DNA of 64,000 bases from positions 3,599,501 through 3,663,500 of the forward strand of contig NZ_CP055263.1 of NCBI RefSeq assembly GCF_014217835.1. The letters run 5' to 3'. Below the pieces are notes generated by a model. That model was not told the origin of the DNA, searched no databases, and saw only the letters and a list, made by a program, of their open reading frames with translations. The stretch comes from Metabacillus sp. KUDC1714. Its GTDB lineage: Bacteria > Bacillota > Bacilli > Bacillales > Bacillaceae. Positions 36,212 through 45,996 of this stretch are shown here, piece by piece (the stretch's first letter is position 1; each line of letters begins with the position of its first letter). The translations under genes and the position numbers were made by a program.

Positions 36212-37888
36212 ATGAAAGCGATAACAAATGGTAAAATTACTCAATATAAAGGAACTGAATTAAATACGAAAGGCTGGCAACAAGAAGCTGTACTTCGTAT
36301 GTTGATGAATAATCTTGACCCGGATGTTGCTGAAAAACCAGATGAGCTTGTTGTCTACGGTGGAATTGGCAAAGCAGCACGTAATTGGGAATCATTTGAT
36401 GCAATTGTAAAATCACTTAAAGAACTAGAAAATGATGAAACCTTACTTGTGCAATCAGGAAAACCAGTTGTTATTTTTAAAACACATAAAGATGCCCCGC
36501 GTGTTTTACTTGCAAATTCTAATCTTGTACCAGCTTATGCGAATTGGGAGACCTTCCATGAACTCGATAAAAAAGGATTGATGATGTATGGACAAATGAC
36601 AGCAGGCAGTTGGATTTATATTGGTTCCCAAGGAATTGTTCAAGGTACGTATGAAACATTTGCAGAGCTAGCGAAACAGCATTTCAACGGGACACTAAGA
36701 AATACGATTACTGTAACAGCAGGTCTTGGAGGAATGGGTGGTGCACAGCCACTTGCTGTAACAATGAATGGCGGTGTATGTATCGGAATTGAAGTTGATG
36801 AGTCAAGAATTGATCGTCGAATTGAAACACGTTACACCGATGTAAAAGCTTATACACTTGAAGAAGCCATTCAGTTGGCTGAAGAAGCGAAATTTGCTGG
36901 GAAAGCATTATCAATTGGTTTGTTAGGTAACGCGTCAGAACTTCTTCCTGAGATGATTGCAAGAAACTTTATCCCTGACGCATTAACAGATCAAACATCT
37001 GCACATGATCCACTGAATGGATATGTTCCATTAGGGATGTCGCTTGAAGAGGCAGCAAATTTACGAAAATCAAATCCAGAAGAGTATGTGAAACTTTCAA
37101 AAGCATCCATGGCAAAGCATGTTGAAGCAATGCTTGTGATGATGGAAAAAGGAGCAATCACATTTGATTATGGTAATAACATTCGTCAGGTTGCAAAAGA
37201 TGAAGGCATAGAAAATGCATTCGATTTTCCTGGCTTTGTACCCGCCTATATACGCCCGCAATTTTGCGAAGGAAAAGGACCATTCAGATGGGTAGCATTA
37301 TCTGGAGATCCAGAAGATATTTATAAAACAGACGAGGCAATATTACGTGAATTTAGTGATAATGAACATTTGTGTAATTGGATCCGTATGGCACAGGAAA
37401 AAATACAATTTCAAGGGCTACCTTCTCGTATTTGCTGGCTTGGCTATGGAGAACGTGCTCGTTTTGGAAAAATCATCAATGACATGGTTGCAAATGGTGA
37501 ATTAAAAGCTCCGATTGTGATTGGGCGTGATCATTTAGATTCAGGCTCTGTTGCATCACCTAATCGTGAGACAGAAGCAATGATCGATGGATCAGATGCA
37601 GTGTCAGACTGGCCGATTCTAAATGCAATGGTAAATGCTGTTGGTGGAGCAACATGGGTATCAGTTCACCACGGTGGTGGAGTAGGAATGGGTTACTCAC
37701 AACATGCTGGTATGGTTATTGTTGCAGATGGTACAGAAGAAGCGGCCTCACGTATAGAACGAGTCTTAACAACAGATCCAGGTATGGGTGTTGTTCGTCA
37801 CGCTGATGCAGGATATGAACTAGCTAAGAAAACAGCACGTGAAAAAGGAATCAACATGCCAATGCTTGATAAAGGGGCTGATCAGTAA
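36212..37888 (+). CDS. hutU: Urocanate hydratase
   Basis: 558 residues from ATG 36212 behind AGGAGGGG; an ATG at 36182 precedes that site. The urocanase fold is full length, with [32 protein letters not shown], the NAD-binding [14 protein letters not shown] and [15 protein letters not shown]. It converts urocanate to 4-imidazolone-5-propionate with NAD+ as electrophile. Its stop overlaps the hutI start by one base (TAATG). The AT-rich 190 bp before it hold a weak hairpin near 36130-36156. Confidence 0.96.
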   Translation: MKAITNGKITQYKGTELNTKGWQQEAVLRMLMNNLDPDVAEKPDELVVYGGIGKAARNWESFDAIVKSLKELENDETLLVQSGKPVVIFKTHKDAPRVLLANSNLVPAYANWETFHELDKKGLMMYGQMTAGSWIYIGSQGIVQGTYETFAELAKQHFNGTLRNTITVTAGLGGMGGAQPLAVTMNGGVCIGIEVDESRIDRRIETRYTDVKAYTLEEAIQLAEEAKFAGKALSIGLLGNASELLPEMIARNFIPDALTDQTSAHDPLNGYVPLGMSLEEAANLRKSNPEEYVKLSKASMAKHVEAMLVMMEKGAITFDYGNNIRQVAKDEGIENAFDFPGFVPAYIRPQFCEGKGPFRWVALSGDPEDIYKTDEAILREFSDNEHLCNWIRMAQEKIQFQGLPSRICWLGYGERARFGKIINDMVANGELKAPIVIGRDHLDSGSVASPNRETEAMIDGSDAVSDWPILNAMVNAVGGATWVSVHHGGGVGMGYSQHAGMVIVADGTEEAASRIERVLTTDPGMGVVRHADAGYELAKKTAREKGINMPMLDKGADQ

Positions 37889-39144
37889 TGTCAAAACCGA
37901 TCTGGATTAAGCATGCAGCTCAATTAGCTACTTTAGCTTCTGAAGGAAAAGGTCCGCGTTCCAAAGAAGCGATGTCTGAGCTTGGTTTAATTGAAGATGG
38001 TAGCATATGGATTGAAGAAGGGATGATAAAAGCTGTTGGTACGACAAATGAGCTTGAAGAACGTTATGCAGATAGAGTTAATGAAGCGGAAGTTGTAGAT
38101 GCTACAGACCATTTAGTTACTCCAGGACTCGTGGATCCTCATACACATGTTGTGTATGGGGGAAGTCGTGAACGTGAATTTGAAATGCGACTTGAAGGTG
38201 CAAGCTATATGGATATTATGAACGCGGGTGGAGGGATTCATGCAACCACCCGCATGACAAGAGAAGCATTAGAAGAAGAGTTAATTGAACAAACCACTCT
38301 CCGTCTCGATTCGTTTCTTGCACATGGTGTAACAACAGTGGAAGGAAAAAGCGGTTATGGTATGAACCTGGAAACTGAGCTAAAACAGTTGCGAGTAATG
38401 AAAAAATTACAGGAACAACATGCAATTGATCTCGTTCCTACATTTATGGGTGCACATGCGGTTCCAGCAGAATATAAGGGACGAGAGGATGAATTTGTCG
38501 ATCAATTGATAAATGAAATGCTACCTGTAGTAGCTGAGGAAAAACTGGCTGAATTTAATGATGTTTTTTGTGAAAAAGGTGTGTTTACCCCTGAACAAAC
38601 TGAACGAATATTAGATGCAGGAAAAAGGTTTGGATTGATCCCGAAAATCCATGCAGATGAAATTGAGTCATATGGTGGAGCAGAATTGGCTGCAAAGATT
38701 GGTTCAATTTCTGCTGAACATTTATTAAAGGCTTCAGATGCAGGAATTAAAGCAATGGCGAAAGCTGGAACAATCGCTTGTTTACTTCCAGCAACAGCGC
38801 TTTATTTACGTGAAGAAGCAGCGGCAGGTAGAAAAATGATTGATGAGGGTGTAGCTGTGGCCATTTCAACAGACTGTAATCCTGGTTCTTCGCCAACAAC
38901 ATCTATGCCACTCGTGATGAATTTAGCATGTATCTCAATGCGGCTCACACCTGCTGAAGCTTTAACAGCAGCAACTTATAATGCAGCCTGTGCAATTAAC
39001 CGCGAGGAAAAGGTGGGGTCGCTTGAAGTTGGAAAACAAGCAGATATCGTTCTATGGAATGTGAAAAATTATCAGGAATTACAATATTTATTCGGCGTAA
39101 ACCATGTTAAAGCAGTATGGAAAAAAGGTGTAAAGGTGGTGTAG
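37888..39144 (+). CDS. hutI: Imidazolonepropionase
   Basis: 418 residues from ATG 37888. It is an amidohydrolase-superfamily enzyme; the metal-binding HTH in VDPHTHVVYGGSREREF, the later His in PTFMGAHAVP and KIHADEI, and the Asp in ISTDCNPGSSP are present. It hydrolyses 4-imidazolone-5-propionate to N-formimino-L-glutamate. It overlaps hutU by one base and ends three bases before hutG, so it is translationally coupled on both sides. Confidence 0.96.
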   Translation: MSKPIWIKHAAQLATLASEGKGPRSKEAMSELGLIEDGSIWIEEGMIKAVGTTNELEERYADRVNEAEVVDATDHLVTPGLVDPHTHVVYGGSREREFEMRLEGASYMDIMNAGGGIHATTRMTREALEEELIEQTTLRLDSFLAHGVTTVEGKSGYGMNLETELKQLRVMKKLQEQHAIDLVPTFMGAHAVPAEYKGREDEFVDQLINEMLPVVAEEKLAEFNDVFCEKGVFTPEQTERILDAGKRFGLIPKIHADEIESYGGAELAAKIGSISAEHLLKASDAGIKAMAKAGTIACLLPATALYLREEAAAGRKMIDEGVAVAISTDCNPGSSPTTSMPLVMNLACISMRLTPAEALTAATYNAACAINREEKVGSLEVGKQADIVLWNVKNYQELQYLFGVNHVKAVWKKGVKVV

Positions 39145-39147
39145 GCT

Positions 39148-40125
39148 GTGAGTGAACATTTTCTTCAAGTACCTGAATGGTCTTGGAATCATCCTGTTGA
39201 AGATGAACCAGCATATGTCCATCATTGGGTTAAACCGCTTCATGAAATGGAACAACCACCGGATTTAATTCTTTATGGAGCACCGATTTCCCGGTCCTCA
39301 ATCAGTGTATCTGGAGCTTCTTTATACCCATCAGAATTTCGGAGAATGTGGAAAGGATTCGCCACATATAACTTGGACGAAGATATTGATTTAAGTACGT
39401 TTCAAGTAGGTGATGCAGGAGATGTGGCAATGCATACGACCGATATCCTTTTATCACATCAACGCATTCAGAAAACAACTGCCTATCTTGCTACACACTA
39501 TCCTACTACTCGAACATGTATGATTGGCGGCGACCATTCAACGACAGCTTGTGCTGTCCGTGGGATAAAAGAAGTCTTTGTCGGGGAAAAGATTGGGGTC
39601 TTACAGCTAGATACACATCTTGATGTGAGGGATCCGAAAGAATTAGGACCAGCAAATGGAACACCAATCCGTCAATTAATCGATGGCAATATCGTAAAGG
39701 GAGAAAATGTCATCAATATTGGATTGCATGGTTATTACAACGCAAAGCCTTTAATCAATTATGCAAATGAACATAGCATTCAAATGGTCACATTAAAGCA
39801 GGCTCGTAAGCTGGGTCTAATTGAAACGATTAAAGGGGCGCTTAAGCAGTTATCAGAAAAAGTTGATCGCATTTACGTGACAGTCGACATGGATGTTCTA
39901 GATATTTCTGTTGCACCTGGTGTTCCAGCATCCACTCCAGGTGGAATGTCGGCAATTGAACTTTTTGATAGTTTACTAGAAATCGGCAAGCATCCTTCGG
40001 TTCAGCATATTGATTTTGTTTGCCTCGACCCGAGCAGAGATTCAGCAGTATCTGAAACAGTTAAGATTGGGGTATATGCATGGCTGCAATTTATTACGGG
40101 CTGCATAAACCAGATTAGAATATAA
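39148..40125 (+). CDS. hutG: Formimidoylglutamase
   Basis: 325 residues from GTG 39148. The arginase/agmatinase-family metal motifs are GGDHSTT, QLDTHLDVRD and TVDMDVLDISVAPGVPAS, with Thr replacing the Ala or Ser common in arginases. It releases formamide from N-formimino-L-glutamate to give L-glutamate. With hutH, hutU and hutI it completes the bacillus-type pathway. It lies 3 bp after hutI and 32 bp before the YjiH gene. Confidence 0.94.
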   Translation: MSEHFLQVPEWSWNHPVEDEPAYVHHWVKPLHEMEQPPDLILYGAPISRSSISVSGASLYPSEFRRMWKGFATYNLDEDIDLSTFQVGDAGDVAMHTTDILLSHQRIQKTTAYLATHYPTTRTCMIGGDHSTTACAVRGIKEVFVGEKIGVLQLDTHLDVRDPKELGPANGTPIRQLIDGNIVKGENVINIGLHGYYNAKPLINYANEHSIQMVTLKQARKLGLIETIKGALKQLSEKVDRIYVTVDMDVLDISVAPGVPASTPGGMSAIELFDSLLEIGKHPSVQHIDFVCLDPSRDSAVSETVKIGVYAWLQFITGCINQIRI

Positions 40126-40157
40126 ACATAATTCAGCATAGAGAGGAAGGAACTGGG

Positions 40158-41495
40158 ATGGAGTTAAATCAACAGCCGAGACAGAAACCAACAGTTGAGA
40201 AAAAGTTGGGAACACCTCAAATGTGGAAATTTTTTGTCTATAGCTTTATTGGTGCTTTCATTTTCTTTGTACCAGTCACAATTGATGAGAAAAGCTCAAT
40301 TATGCTTGATCATATTGTCACATATATTCAGTCGCACACTTCACCCTTTTTGCCGTATTATGCGTTACTTGTCATTGCAGCAGGTGCTATTTATCCGTTT
40401 TTGACTGGAATATGGAAAAGGTCAACTGTTAATCTTATTTTCTCAATTTTTAAGATGCTTGGTTTATTTGTTGGTATAATGCTTGTATTTAACTTTGGAC
40501 CAGCTTGGCTTTTTGATCCTAACATGGGACCGTTTTTATTTGATAAACTTGTTATTCCTGTAGGATTGCTCGTCCCAATTGGAGCTGTTTTCCTTGCGCT
40601 TTTAGTTGGATACGGTTTACTTGAATTTATCGGTGTGTTGACACAGACAGTTATGCGACCGATATGGAAGACTCCAGGTCGTTCTGCGATTGATGCAGTA
40701 GCTTCTTTTGTTGGTAGTTATTCGATTGGACTTCTTATTACCAATCGAATATATAAGGAAGGGAAATATAGTGCAAAAGAAGCTGCGATCATTGCAACAG
40801 GTTTCTCAACGGTTTCAGCTACATTTATGGTTATCGTCGCAAAAACACTAGGCTTAATGGAAATCTGGAATATGTATTTTTGGTTGACACTTATTGTCAC
40901 TTTCACAGTAACTGCAATCACGGTACGAATATGGCCATTATCTAAAATGAAAGATGAGTACTATGAAGGATCAACTCCACAGCCGGAAATAAAGGTAAGC
41001 AGCAATCTCCTTGCAGCAGCTTGGAATGAGGCAAAGGAAACAGTCGCTAGTTCTCCTCGCTTACTAGATAATATTTGGATGAATATGAAAGATGGATTAC
41101 AGATGGCTATGGCGATTCTTCCATCGATTTTATCGATTGGACTACTTGGATTGGTCCTTGCAGAATATACACCTGTTTTTGATTGGATTGGCTATATTTT
41201 CTATCCATTTACTGCTTTACTTCAATTACCAGAACCAATGCTTGTAGCAAAAGCAAGTGCCCTTAGTATTGCTGAAATGTTCTTGCCGGCTTTATTGGTA
41301 ACTGAGTCTGTTCTTATCGTAAAATTTGTGATTGCTGTTGTTTCGGTTTCAGCGATTATCTTTTTCTCAGCACTTGTACCATGTATTGTTTCGACAGAGA
41401 TTCCTATTTCGATACCCAAGTTGATCATTATTTGGATTGAACGTGTAATTCTTACACTTATCATCGTAACACCACTTGCATTTATCTTGTTCTAG
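40158..41495 (+). CDS. YjiH-family membrane protein (nucleoside-recognition gate domain)
   Basis: 445 residues and about ten helices, from ATG 40158 behind GAGAGGAAGG. The start MWKFFVYSFIGAFIFFVPVT and the two gate regions (ASFVGSYSIGLLITNRIYKE and LPSILSIGLLGLVLAEYTPVF) identify YjiH. YjiH genes are often found at the end of hut clusters in Firmicutes and proteobacteria, which suggests transport of histidine or a breakdown product; no biochemical proof is known to me. Confidence 0.85.
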   Translation: MELNQQPRQKPTVEKKLGTPQMWKFFVYSFIGAFIFFVPVTIDEKSSIMLDHIVTYIQSHTSPFLPYYALLVIAAGAIYPFLTGIWKRSTVNLIFSIFKMLGLFVGIMLVFNFGPAWLFDPNMGPFLFDKLVIPVGLLVPIGAVFLALLVGYGLLEFIGVLTQTVMRPIWKTPGRSAIDAVASFVGSYSIGLLITNRIYKEGKYSAKEAAIIATGFSTVSATFMVIVAKTLGLMEIWNMYFWLTLIVTFTVTAITVRIWPLSKMKDEYYEGSTPQPEIKVSSNLLAAAWNEAKETVASSPRLLDNIWMNMKDGLQMAMAILPSILSIGLLGLVLAEYTPVFDWIGYIFYPFTALLQLPEPMLVAKASALSIAEMFLPALLVTESVLIVKFVIAVVSVSAIIFFSALVPCIVSTEIPISIPKLIIIWIERVILTLIIVTPLAFILF

Positions 41496-41496
41496 T

Positions 41497-41552
41497 AAGG
41501 GAAGAAAAGATTTAAGGGCTTCCTTTAAGGGATCGCCCCTTCCCTTTTATAT
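41497..41552 (+). terminator. Terminator at the end of the hut operon
   Basis: AAGGGAAG and CTTCCCTT enclose a second stem AAGGGC / GCCCCTT, followed by TTTAT. It separates the hut genes from the glutamate dehydrogenase gene 60 bp further on. Confidence 0.65.
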
Positions 41553-41613
41553 AGGTTACAAAAATATTCAAGGATTTTCTCATTAAATTACATATACATA
41601 AGAGGTGTATTGC

Positions 41614-42912
41614 ATGAAAGCGCCAGCCCCTGTAAATCGTCATCACACTGAAAAACCAGAGCATAAGCAAAGTGAATCCCTGGATCTATTATGTTCAACA
41701 CAATCAATCATAAAAGCTGCAGTAAAAAGGTTAGGGTATACCGAGGAGATGTATGAATTATTAAAAGAACCACTTAGAGTGATCACGGTGCGTATTCCTG
41801 TACGCATGGATGACGGTTCAATTAAAATTTTTACAGGTTACCGTTCTCAGCATAATGATTCAGTAGGCCCAACAAAAGGCGGTGTTCGTTTCCATCCAGA
41901 AGTCAATGAAGAGGAGGTAAAAGCATTATCGATTTGGATGAGTCTAAAGTGTGGGATTACAAATCTTCCTTATGGCGGTGGAAAGGGTGGGATTATCTGT
42001 GACCCAAGGAATATGTCGTTTGGCGAACTTGAGAGGTTAAGTCGTGGATATGTTCGTGCAATTAGCCAAATAGTTGGCCCGACTAAAGATATTCCGGCAC
42101 CAGATGTATATACAAACTCGCAAATTATGGCATGGATGATGGATGAGTATAGTCGCCTTCGTGAATTTGATTCCCCAGGCTTTATTACTGGAAAGCCGCT
42201 TGTGTTAGGTGGCTCACAAGGTCGTGAGACAGCAACTGCTCGTGGTGTAACAATCTGCATTGAAGAGGCAGTCAAGAAAAAGGGAATTAGCTTACAAGGA
42301 GCACGCATTATTGTTCAAGGCTTTGGAAATGCAGGAAGCTTCTTGGCAAAATTCATGTATGATGCTGGAGCGAAAGTAATTGGTATTTCAGATGCAAATG
42401 GTGCTCTTTATGATTTAGATGGACTTGATATTCCTTATTTACTTGATCGTCGTGATAGTTTTGGGACAGTGACGAATTTGTTCTCTGATGTTATCACGAA
42501 TCAGGAATTACTAGAAAAGGAATGTGACATTCTTGTCCCTGCTGCTATCTCTAATCAGATTACGGCACAAAATGCAGATCGTATAAAAGCAAAGATCGTA
42601 GTGGAAGCAGCAAATGGACCCACAACCCTAGAAGCAACAAAAATTTTAGATAGTAAAGAAGTTCTCCTTGTACCTGATATCCTAGCAAGTGCGGGTGGTG
42701 TAACTGTCTCTTACTTTGAATGGGTTCAAAATAATCAAGGATATTATTGGTCAGAGGAAGAGGTTTCAAGGAAACTTCGAAAAGTAATGGTTGATTCATT
42801 TGATGCGATTTATTCTATGTCACAGTCGCATAAAGTTGATATGCGATTAGCAGCATATATGGTAGGCATAAGAAAACACGCTGAAGCTTCACATTATCGG
42901 GGATGGGTATAG
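41614..42912 (+). CDS. NAD-dependent glutamate dehydrogenase (GudB/RocG type)
   Basis: 432 residues from ATG 41614; GTG 41605 overlaps the AAGAGGTG ribosome site. The core follows B. subtilis GudB almost throughout, with PVRMDDGSIKIFTGYRSQHN, the catalytic Lys in PYGGGKGGI, and the Rossmann motif VQGFGNAGS. It oxidises glutamate to 2-oxoglutarate and ammonia. Placement directly after the hut genes, which end at glutamate, suggests a joint use of histidine as carbon and nitrogen source. The gudB and rocG types cannot be separated with confidence here. Confidence 0.92.
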   Translation: MKAPAPVNRHHTEKPEHKQSESLDLLCSTQSIIKAAVKRLGYTEEMYELLKEPLRVITVRIPVRMDDGSIKIFTGYRSQHNDSVGPTKGGVRFHPEVNEEEVKALSIWMSLKCGITNLPYGGGKGGIICDPRNMSFGELERLSRGYVRAISQIVGPTKDIPAPDVYTNSQIMAWMMDEYSRLREFDSPGFITGKPLVLGGSQGRETATARGVTICIEEAVKKKGISLQGARIIVQGFGNAGSFLAKFMYDAGAKVIGISDANGALYDLDGLDIPYLLDRRDSFGTVTNLFSDVITNQELLEKECDILVPAAISNQITAQNADRIKAKIVVEAANGPTTLEATKILDSKEVLLVPDILASAGGVTVSYFEWVQNNQGYYWSEEEVSRKLRKVMVDSFDAIYSMSQSHKVDMRLAAYMVGIRKHAEASHYRGWV

Positions 42913-42954
42913 AAAACCATCTCTCTAATTTTCTACTAAATGGAGGGGATCTTC

Positions 42955-43107
42955 TTGTGGATCATCACTACTCATTCAAAGAACAACATTAAAATGTATG
43001 AATTTGACACTGAAATGGAAGCAAAAGAAATATTTAAGAGAATGCCAGGTAGTAAAATCCTTACTGAAGTCATTTATTTTAATGATAGGTTAATTGTTGG
43101 TCTGTAA
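42955..43107 (+). CDS. 50-residue small protein
   Basis: Starts at TTG 42955 behind GGAGGGGATCTTC and reads WIITTHSKNNIKMYEFDTEM, EAKEIFKRMPGSKILTEVIY and FNDRLIVGL. The predicted pattern is strand-helix-strand. It lies 42 bp after the glutamate dehydrogenase stop and may belong to the same transcript. I recognise no named family. The strong ribosome site and regular codon use support it. Confidence 0.65.
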   Translation: MWIITTHSKNNIKMYEFDTEMEAKEIFKRMPGSKILTEVIYFNDRLIVGL

Positions 43108-43233
43108 AAAAGGAAAATAAATTCTTTTTTATAGAAATGAAGTAATTCTTTAAACCTTATCGTGTTAAGTATTTTCATATCCCTTGTTTTTTCCTTCTAG
43201 TTTAAGTAAACTACCTGTAAATTCAATTTTTTT

Positions 43234-43330
43234 CGGGGGCTGGTGGAAACTGGCTGAGATTGTAACTATTCCGTTACTGACCGTGATAACCTGTTGGATA
43301 ATGCCAGCGTAGGGAATGTGATTAGGGAAA
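43234..43330 (+). promoter_or_regulatory. TPP riboswitch (THI element)
   Basis: The conserved cores are in order: GGGGGC, CTGAGA (43254-43259), ACC...ATAACCTG (43280-43293), then GGATAATGCCAGCGTAGGGA (43296-43315). This matches the thiamine pyrophosphate aptamer. A terminator follows at once, so TPP should switch the operon off by premature termination. The first gene starts 125 bp downstream. Confidence 0.96.
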
Positions 43331-43332
43331 CT

Positions 43333-43372
43333 AAGAGCACTTTGCGTAGCATAAGCAGAGTGTTCTTTTTTG
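43333..43372 (+). terminator. Riboswitch-controlled terminator
   Basis: AGAGCACTTTGC and GCAGAGTGTTCT form a 12-bp stem with two wobble pairs, a 9-base loop and six T. It is the expression platform of the TPP riboswitch. Confidence 0.9.
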
Positions 43373-43454
43373 TTTACATACGCTAAAATTTTAGAACTTT
43401 TGCTTTAACCGTTTAGTCAACAAAGAAATTTTCAAATGAGAGGGACTGAGTAAA

Positions 43455-44537
43455 TTGACACACGAAATCGTTGATAGCGTACTTCAATTTCTAAAGAATG
43501 AATCCACTTCTGATATAGCTTTTAATGATCAGGCATTGCGTCTATTCAATTACCAATATAAACATAATCTACCATTTCAAATGTATTGTCGCCAAAAAGG
43601 GAAAACACCAAGAATGGTCAAAACGTGGAAGGATATTCCTGCAGTACCGATCAATGCGTTTAAAGATTTAACCTTAAGTTGTGAAGACCCAGAAAAAGCT
43701 GAAGATATTTTTATGACAAGTGGAACAACAAAGGGAGTTAGGGGGAAGCATTTCCATCCAACGCTACAGGTTTATGACAACTCAATGCTTATTAATTTTA
43801 ATGCGCGATTCATGAATGGATATGAGAGCATAAGAACGGGAATTCTCTTTCCGACTGAAGCTGAGATGTCTAATTCTTCGTTGTCTCATTACTTAGCATT
43901 AGCTTTTAAACACTACGGGACCAGTGAAAGTCGTTATTTTGTTAATAATGAGGGATTACAGGTTGAACAGTTGTTAGCAGAACTGAGAGAAGTTGAAGAG
44001 CTTGGTGAACCATATGCGCTATTAGGGGCAACCTTTAGCTTTGTTCATTTATTTGAAGAATTACAAACTCGGGGAAAATCTTTCAACTTACCAAAAGGAA
44101 GCAGAATTTTGGATACGGGTGGTTTTAAAAATAAGTCAAAGGAACTTGAATTAGGAGCATTTTATACACAACTATCAACATTATTAGGTGTTGAAAAGTC
44201 AAATTGTATCAATATGTATGGAATGACAGAACTAAGTACTCAATTCTACGATTCTGGTAATGAAGTAGTTCCATCTTTAAAGTCAGGTCCACATTGGATT
44301 AGAACTAGGGTTGTGAATCCATTGACTGGGGGAGAGGTTGCAAAAGGAGAACGCGGCGTTCTTGTACATTGTGATTTAGCGAATTTTAATTCTGTGACAA
44401 CGATTTTAACTGAGGATTTGGGAATTGAGAAAGAGGCTGGTTTCCTATTATTAGGCAGGGTGCAGGGAGCAGAAGCGAAGGGTTGCTCGATCGCTGTTGA
44501 TGAATTTATACGAGCTGCAAAAGGGTCTTCATTATGA
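43455..44537 (+). CDS. LuxE-type acyl-protein synthetase in a TPP-controlled operon
   Basis: 360 residues from TTG 43455, after GAGAGGGA. The fold is the LuxE / PaaK adenylate-forming type: MTSGTTKG (from residue 87) is the ATP-phosphate loop, and NMYGMTELSTQFYD the adenylate motif. Cys344, sixteen residues from the end (AKGCSIAVDEF), sits where LuxE carries its acyl-accepting Cys. LuxE activates a fatty acid with ATP and passes the acyl group to LuxC. The gene is first behind a TPP riboswitch and overlaps the LuxC gene by four bases. A small carboxylic acid from thiamine breakdown is my inferred substrate. Confidence 0.85.
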   Translation: MTHEIVDSVLQFLKNESTSDIAFNDQALRLFNYQYKHNLPFQMYCRQKGKTPRMVKTWKDIPAVPINAFKDLTLSCEDPEKAEDIFMTSGTTKGVRGKHFHPTLQVYDNSMLINFNARFMNGYESIRTGILFPTEAEMSNSSLSHYLALAFKHYGTSESRYFVNNEGLQVEQLLAELREVEELGEPYALLGATFSFVHLFEELQTRGKSFNLPKGSRILDTGGFKNKSKELELGAFYTQLSTLLGVEKSNCINMYGMTELSTQFYDSGNEVVPSLKSGPHWIRTRVVNPLTGGEVAKGERGVLVHCDLANFNSVTTILTEDLGIEKEAGFLLLGRVQGAEAKGCSIAVDEFIRAAKGSSL

Positions 44538-45985
44538 TGGAAATAGCAGGCTATCTTCCAGCAATTGAAGGTGAGGAGTTTGCATTTAAAACCTTAACAT
44601 TTGAAGCGAAAGATGAAAAGCTGGCTGTTCAGGTCCCTGTTCTGACAAAAGAACAAATGGATAAAATTACTGAGAGAATAAAAATAGCTAGCGCAAATGT
44701 ATTAAAATCACTTACCATTACTGAAATTGTTCAAGTGATAGATCGTGTGATTGAACAACTTCTTGATAGGACAAATCCGTATCGTCAAAAGGCAGAACAG
44801 CTTTTGCCTATTATTACAGGCTATGATGAAGAGTTGGTTAGACTAGGATTAACTGCTTATTTAAAAACATTTCGCAAGCAAAATCTACAGCGATTTCTCG
44901 TAGAAGATTTCGGGAATCCTTTGCTTATTGACGATTTTCAACCGAGATCTAAAAGGGGATATTCGAAAGCAATTGGTCCGAACCTAATCGTTCAAATATG
45001 GGCGGGAAATGTACCAGCTCTACCTTTATGGAGTCTGATTTCTAGTCTTCTAGTTAAATCAGGATCAATTGGAAAGGTACCGAGTGCTGAACCACTATTC
45101 GCAGGTTGGTTTGCCAAAATGATAGTAGACGTTGAACCGAAATTGGCTGATTGTATGGCGGTGGTCTGGTGGAAGGGCGGGGACGAAGAAAAGGAGAGAC
45201 ATCTGTTTCAACAGGCAGATGTTGTACTTGCTTATGGTGGAAATGAATCCTTAGATTCTATTAAGAGTCGAGTTCCTATAACAACCCGTTTCTTGCCATT
45301 CGGACATAAAATTAGTTTCGGGATTGTTTCAAAGATGAGTCTGGACTCTCGTAAATCATGGAAAACGATCCATCATGCCGCATATGATGTGATTCGCTAT
45401 GATCAGCAGGGCTGTTATTCCCCACATGTCTTTTATGTGCAAAAGGGTGGGAATGTTTCTCCAAGGGAGTTTGCTAGATTGTTGGCACATGAGTTGGAGG
45501 GCTTTGAAAAAAGATATCCTCGTCGGGCTCTATCTGTCGAAGAAGGAGCGAGTATGGCTGAGTGGAGACAAAGTGAAGAGCTTAGTATGTATATAAATCG
45601 TGAAAAGGAAGTCTTAGGTGAAGTAAGTGGTGCATGGACAGTTGTGTATGCGGATAAGGAAGGAGAGCTTGTACCTAGTTGTTTAAATAGAGTGATCAAA
45701 GTGACCGAAATAAACGAGCTTACTGAGGTTATTCCATATATAGATACGCATAGAGCTTATTTACAAACAGTGGGTATAGCTAGTACCCCAAATGAACTTT
45801 TTGCTCTTTCTGATTTATTGGGGAAAGCAGGTGTAACACGCATTACAGGGTTAGGTTCTATGACTTCACCTGAGGCGGGATGGCATCATGATGGTCGTTG
45901 TAATTTACTGGATCTTGTCAATATGGTTGATATTGAACATAGTGCAGAAGAGTATGCAGAAAGTCTCGCTTCTTATGTAGATTAG
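44534..45985 (+). CDS. LuxC-type acyl-CoA/acyl-enzyme reductase
   Basis: 483 residues from ATG 44534, overlapping the LuxE stop (ATGA). The aldehyde-dehydrogenase-like core is recognisable: NLIVQIWAGNVPALPLWSLI, KVPSAEPLFAGWFAKMI, and the catalytic Cys294 in YDQQGCYSPHVFYV. LuxC takes the acyl group from LuxE on this Cys and reduces it with NADPH to the free aldehyde. The pair is thus a carboxylate reductase. No luxA or luxB is present, so light emission is not its purpose. Confidence 0.88.
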   Translation: MMEIAGYLPAIEGEEFAFKTLTFEAKDEKLAVQVPVLTKEQMDKITERIKIASANVLKSLTITEIVQVIDRVIEQLLDRTNPYRQKAEQLLPIITGYDEELVRLGLTAYLKTFRKQNLQRFLVEDFGNPLLIDDFQPRSKRGYSKAIGPNLIVQIWAGNVPALPLWSLISSLLVKSGSIGKVPSAEPLFAGWFAKMIVDVEPKLADCMAVVWWKGGDEEKERHLFQQADVVLAYGGNESLDSIKSRVPITTRFLPFGHKISFGIVSKMSLDSRKSWKTIHHAAYDVIRYDQQGCYSPHVFYVQKGGNVSPREFARLLAHELEGFEKRYPRRALSVEEGASMAEWRQSEELSMYINREKEVLGEVSGAWTVVYADKEGELVPSCLNRVIKVTEINELTEVIPYIDTHRAYLQTVGIASTPNELFALSDLLGKAGVTRITGLGSMTSPEAGWHHDGRCNLLDLVNMVDIEHSAEEYAESLASYVD

Positions 45986-45996
45986 GGGATGACAAG

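Noticed and set aside
43455..45985. Bioluminescence genes
   Set aside because: LuxC and LuxE homologues are present but luxA, luxB and luxD are absent, and a TPP riboswitch controls the operon.
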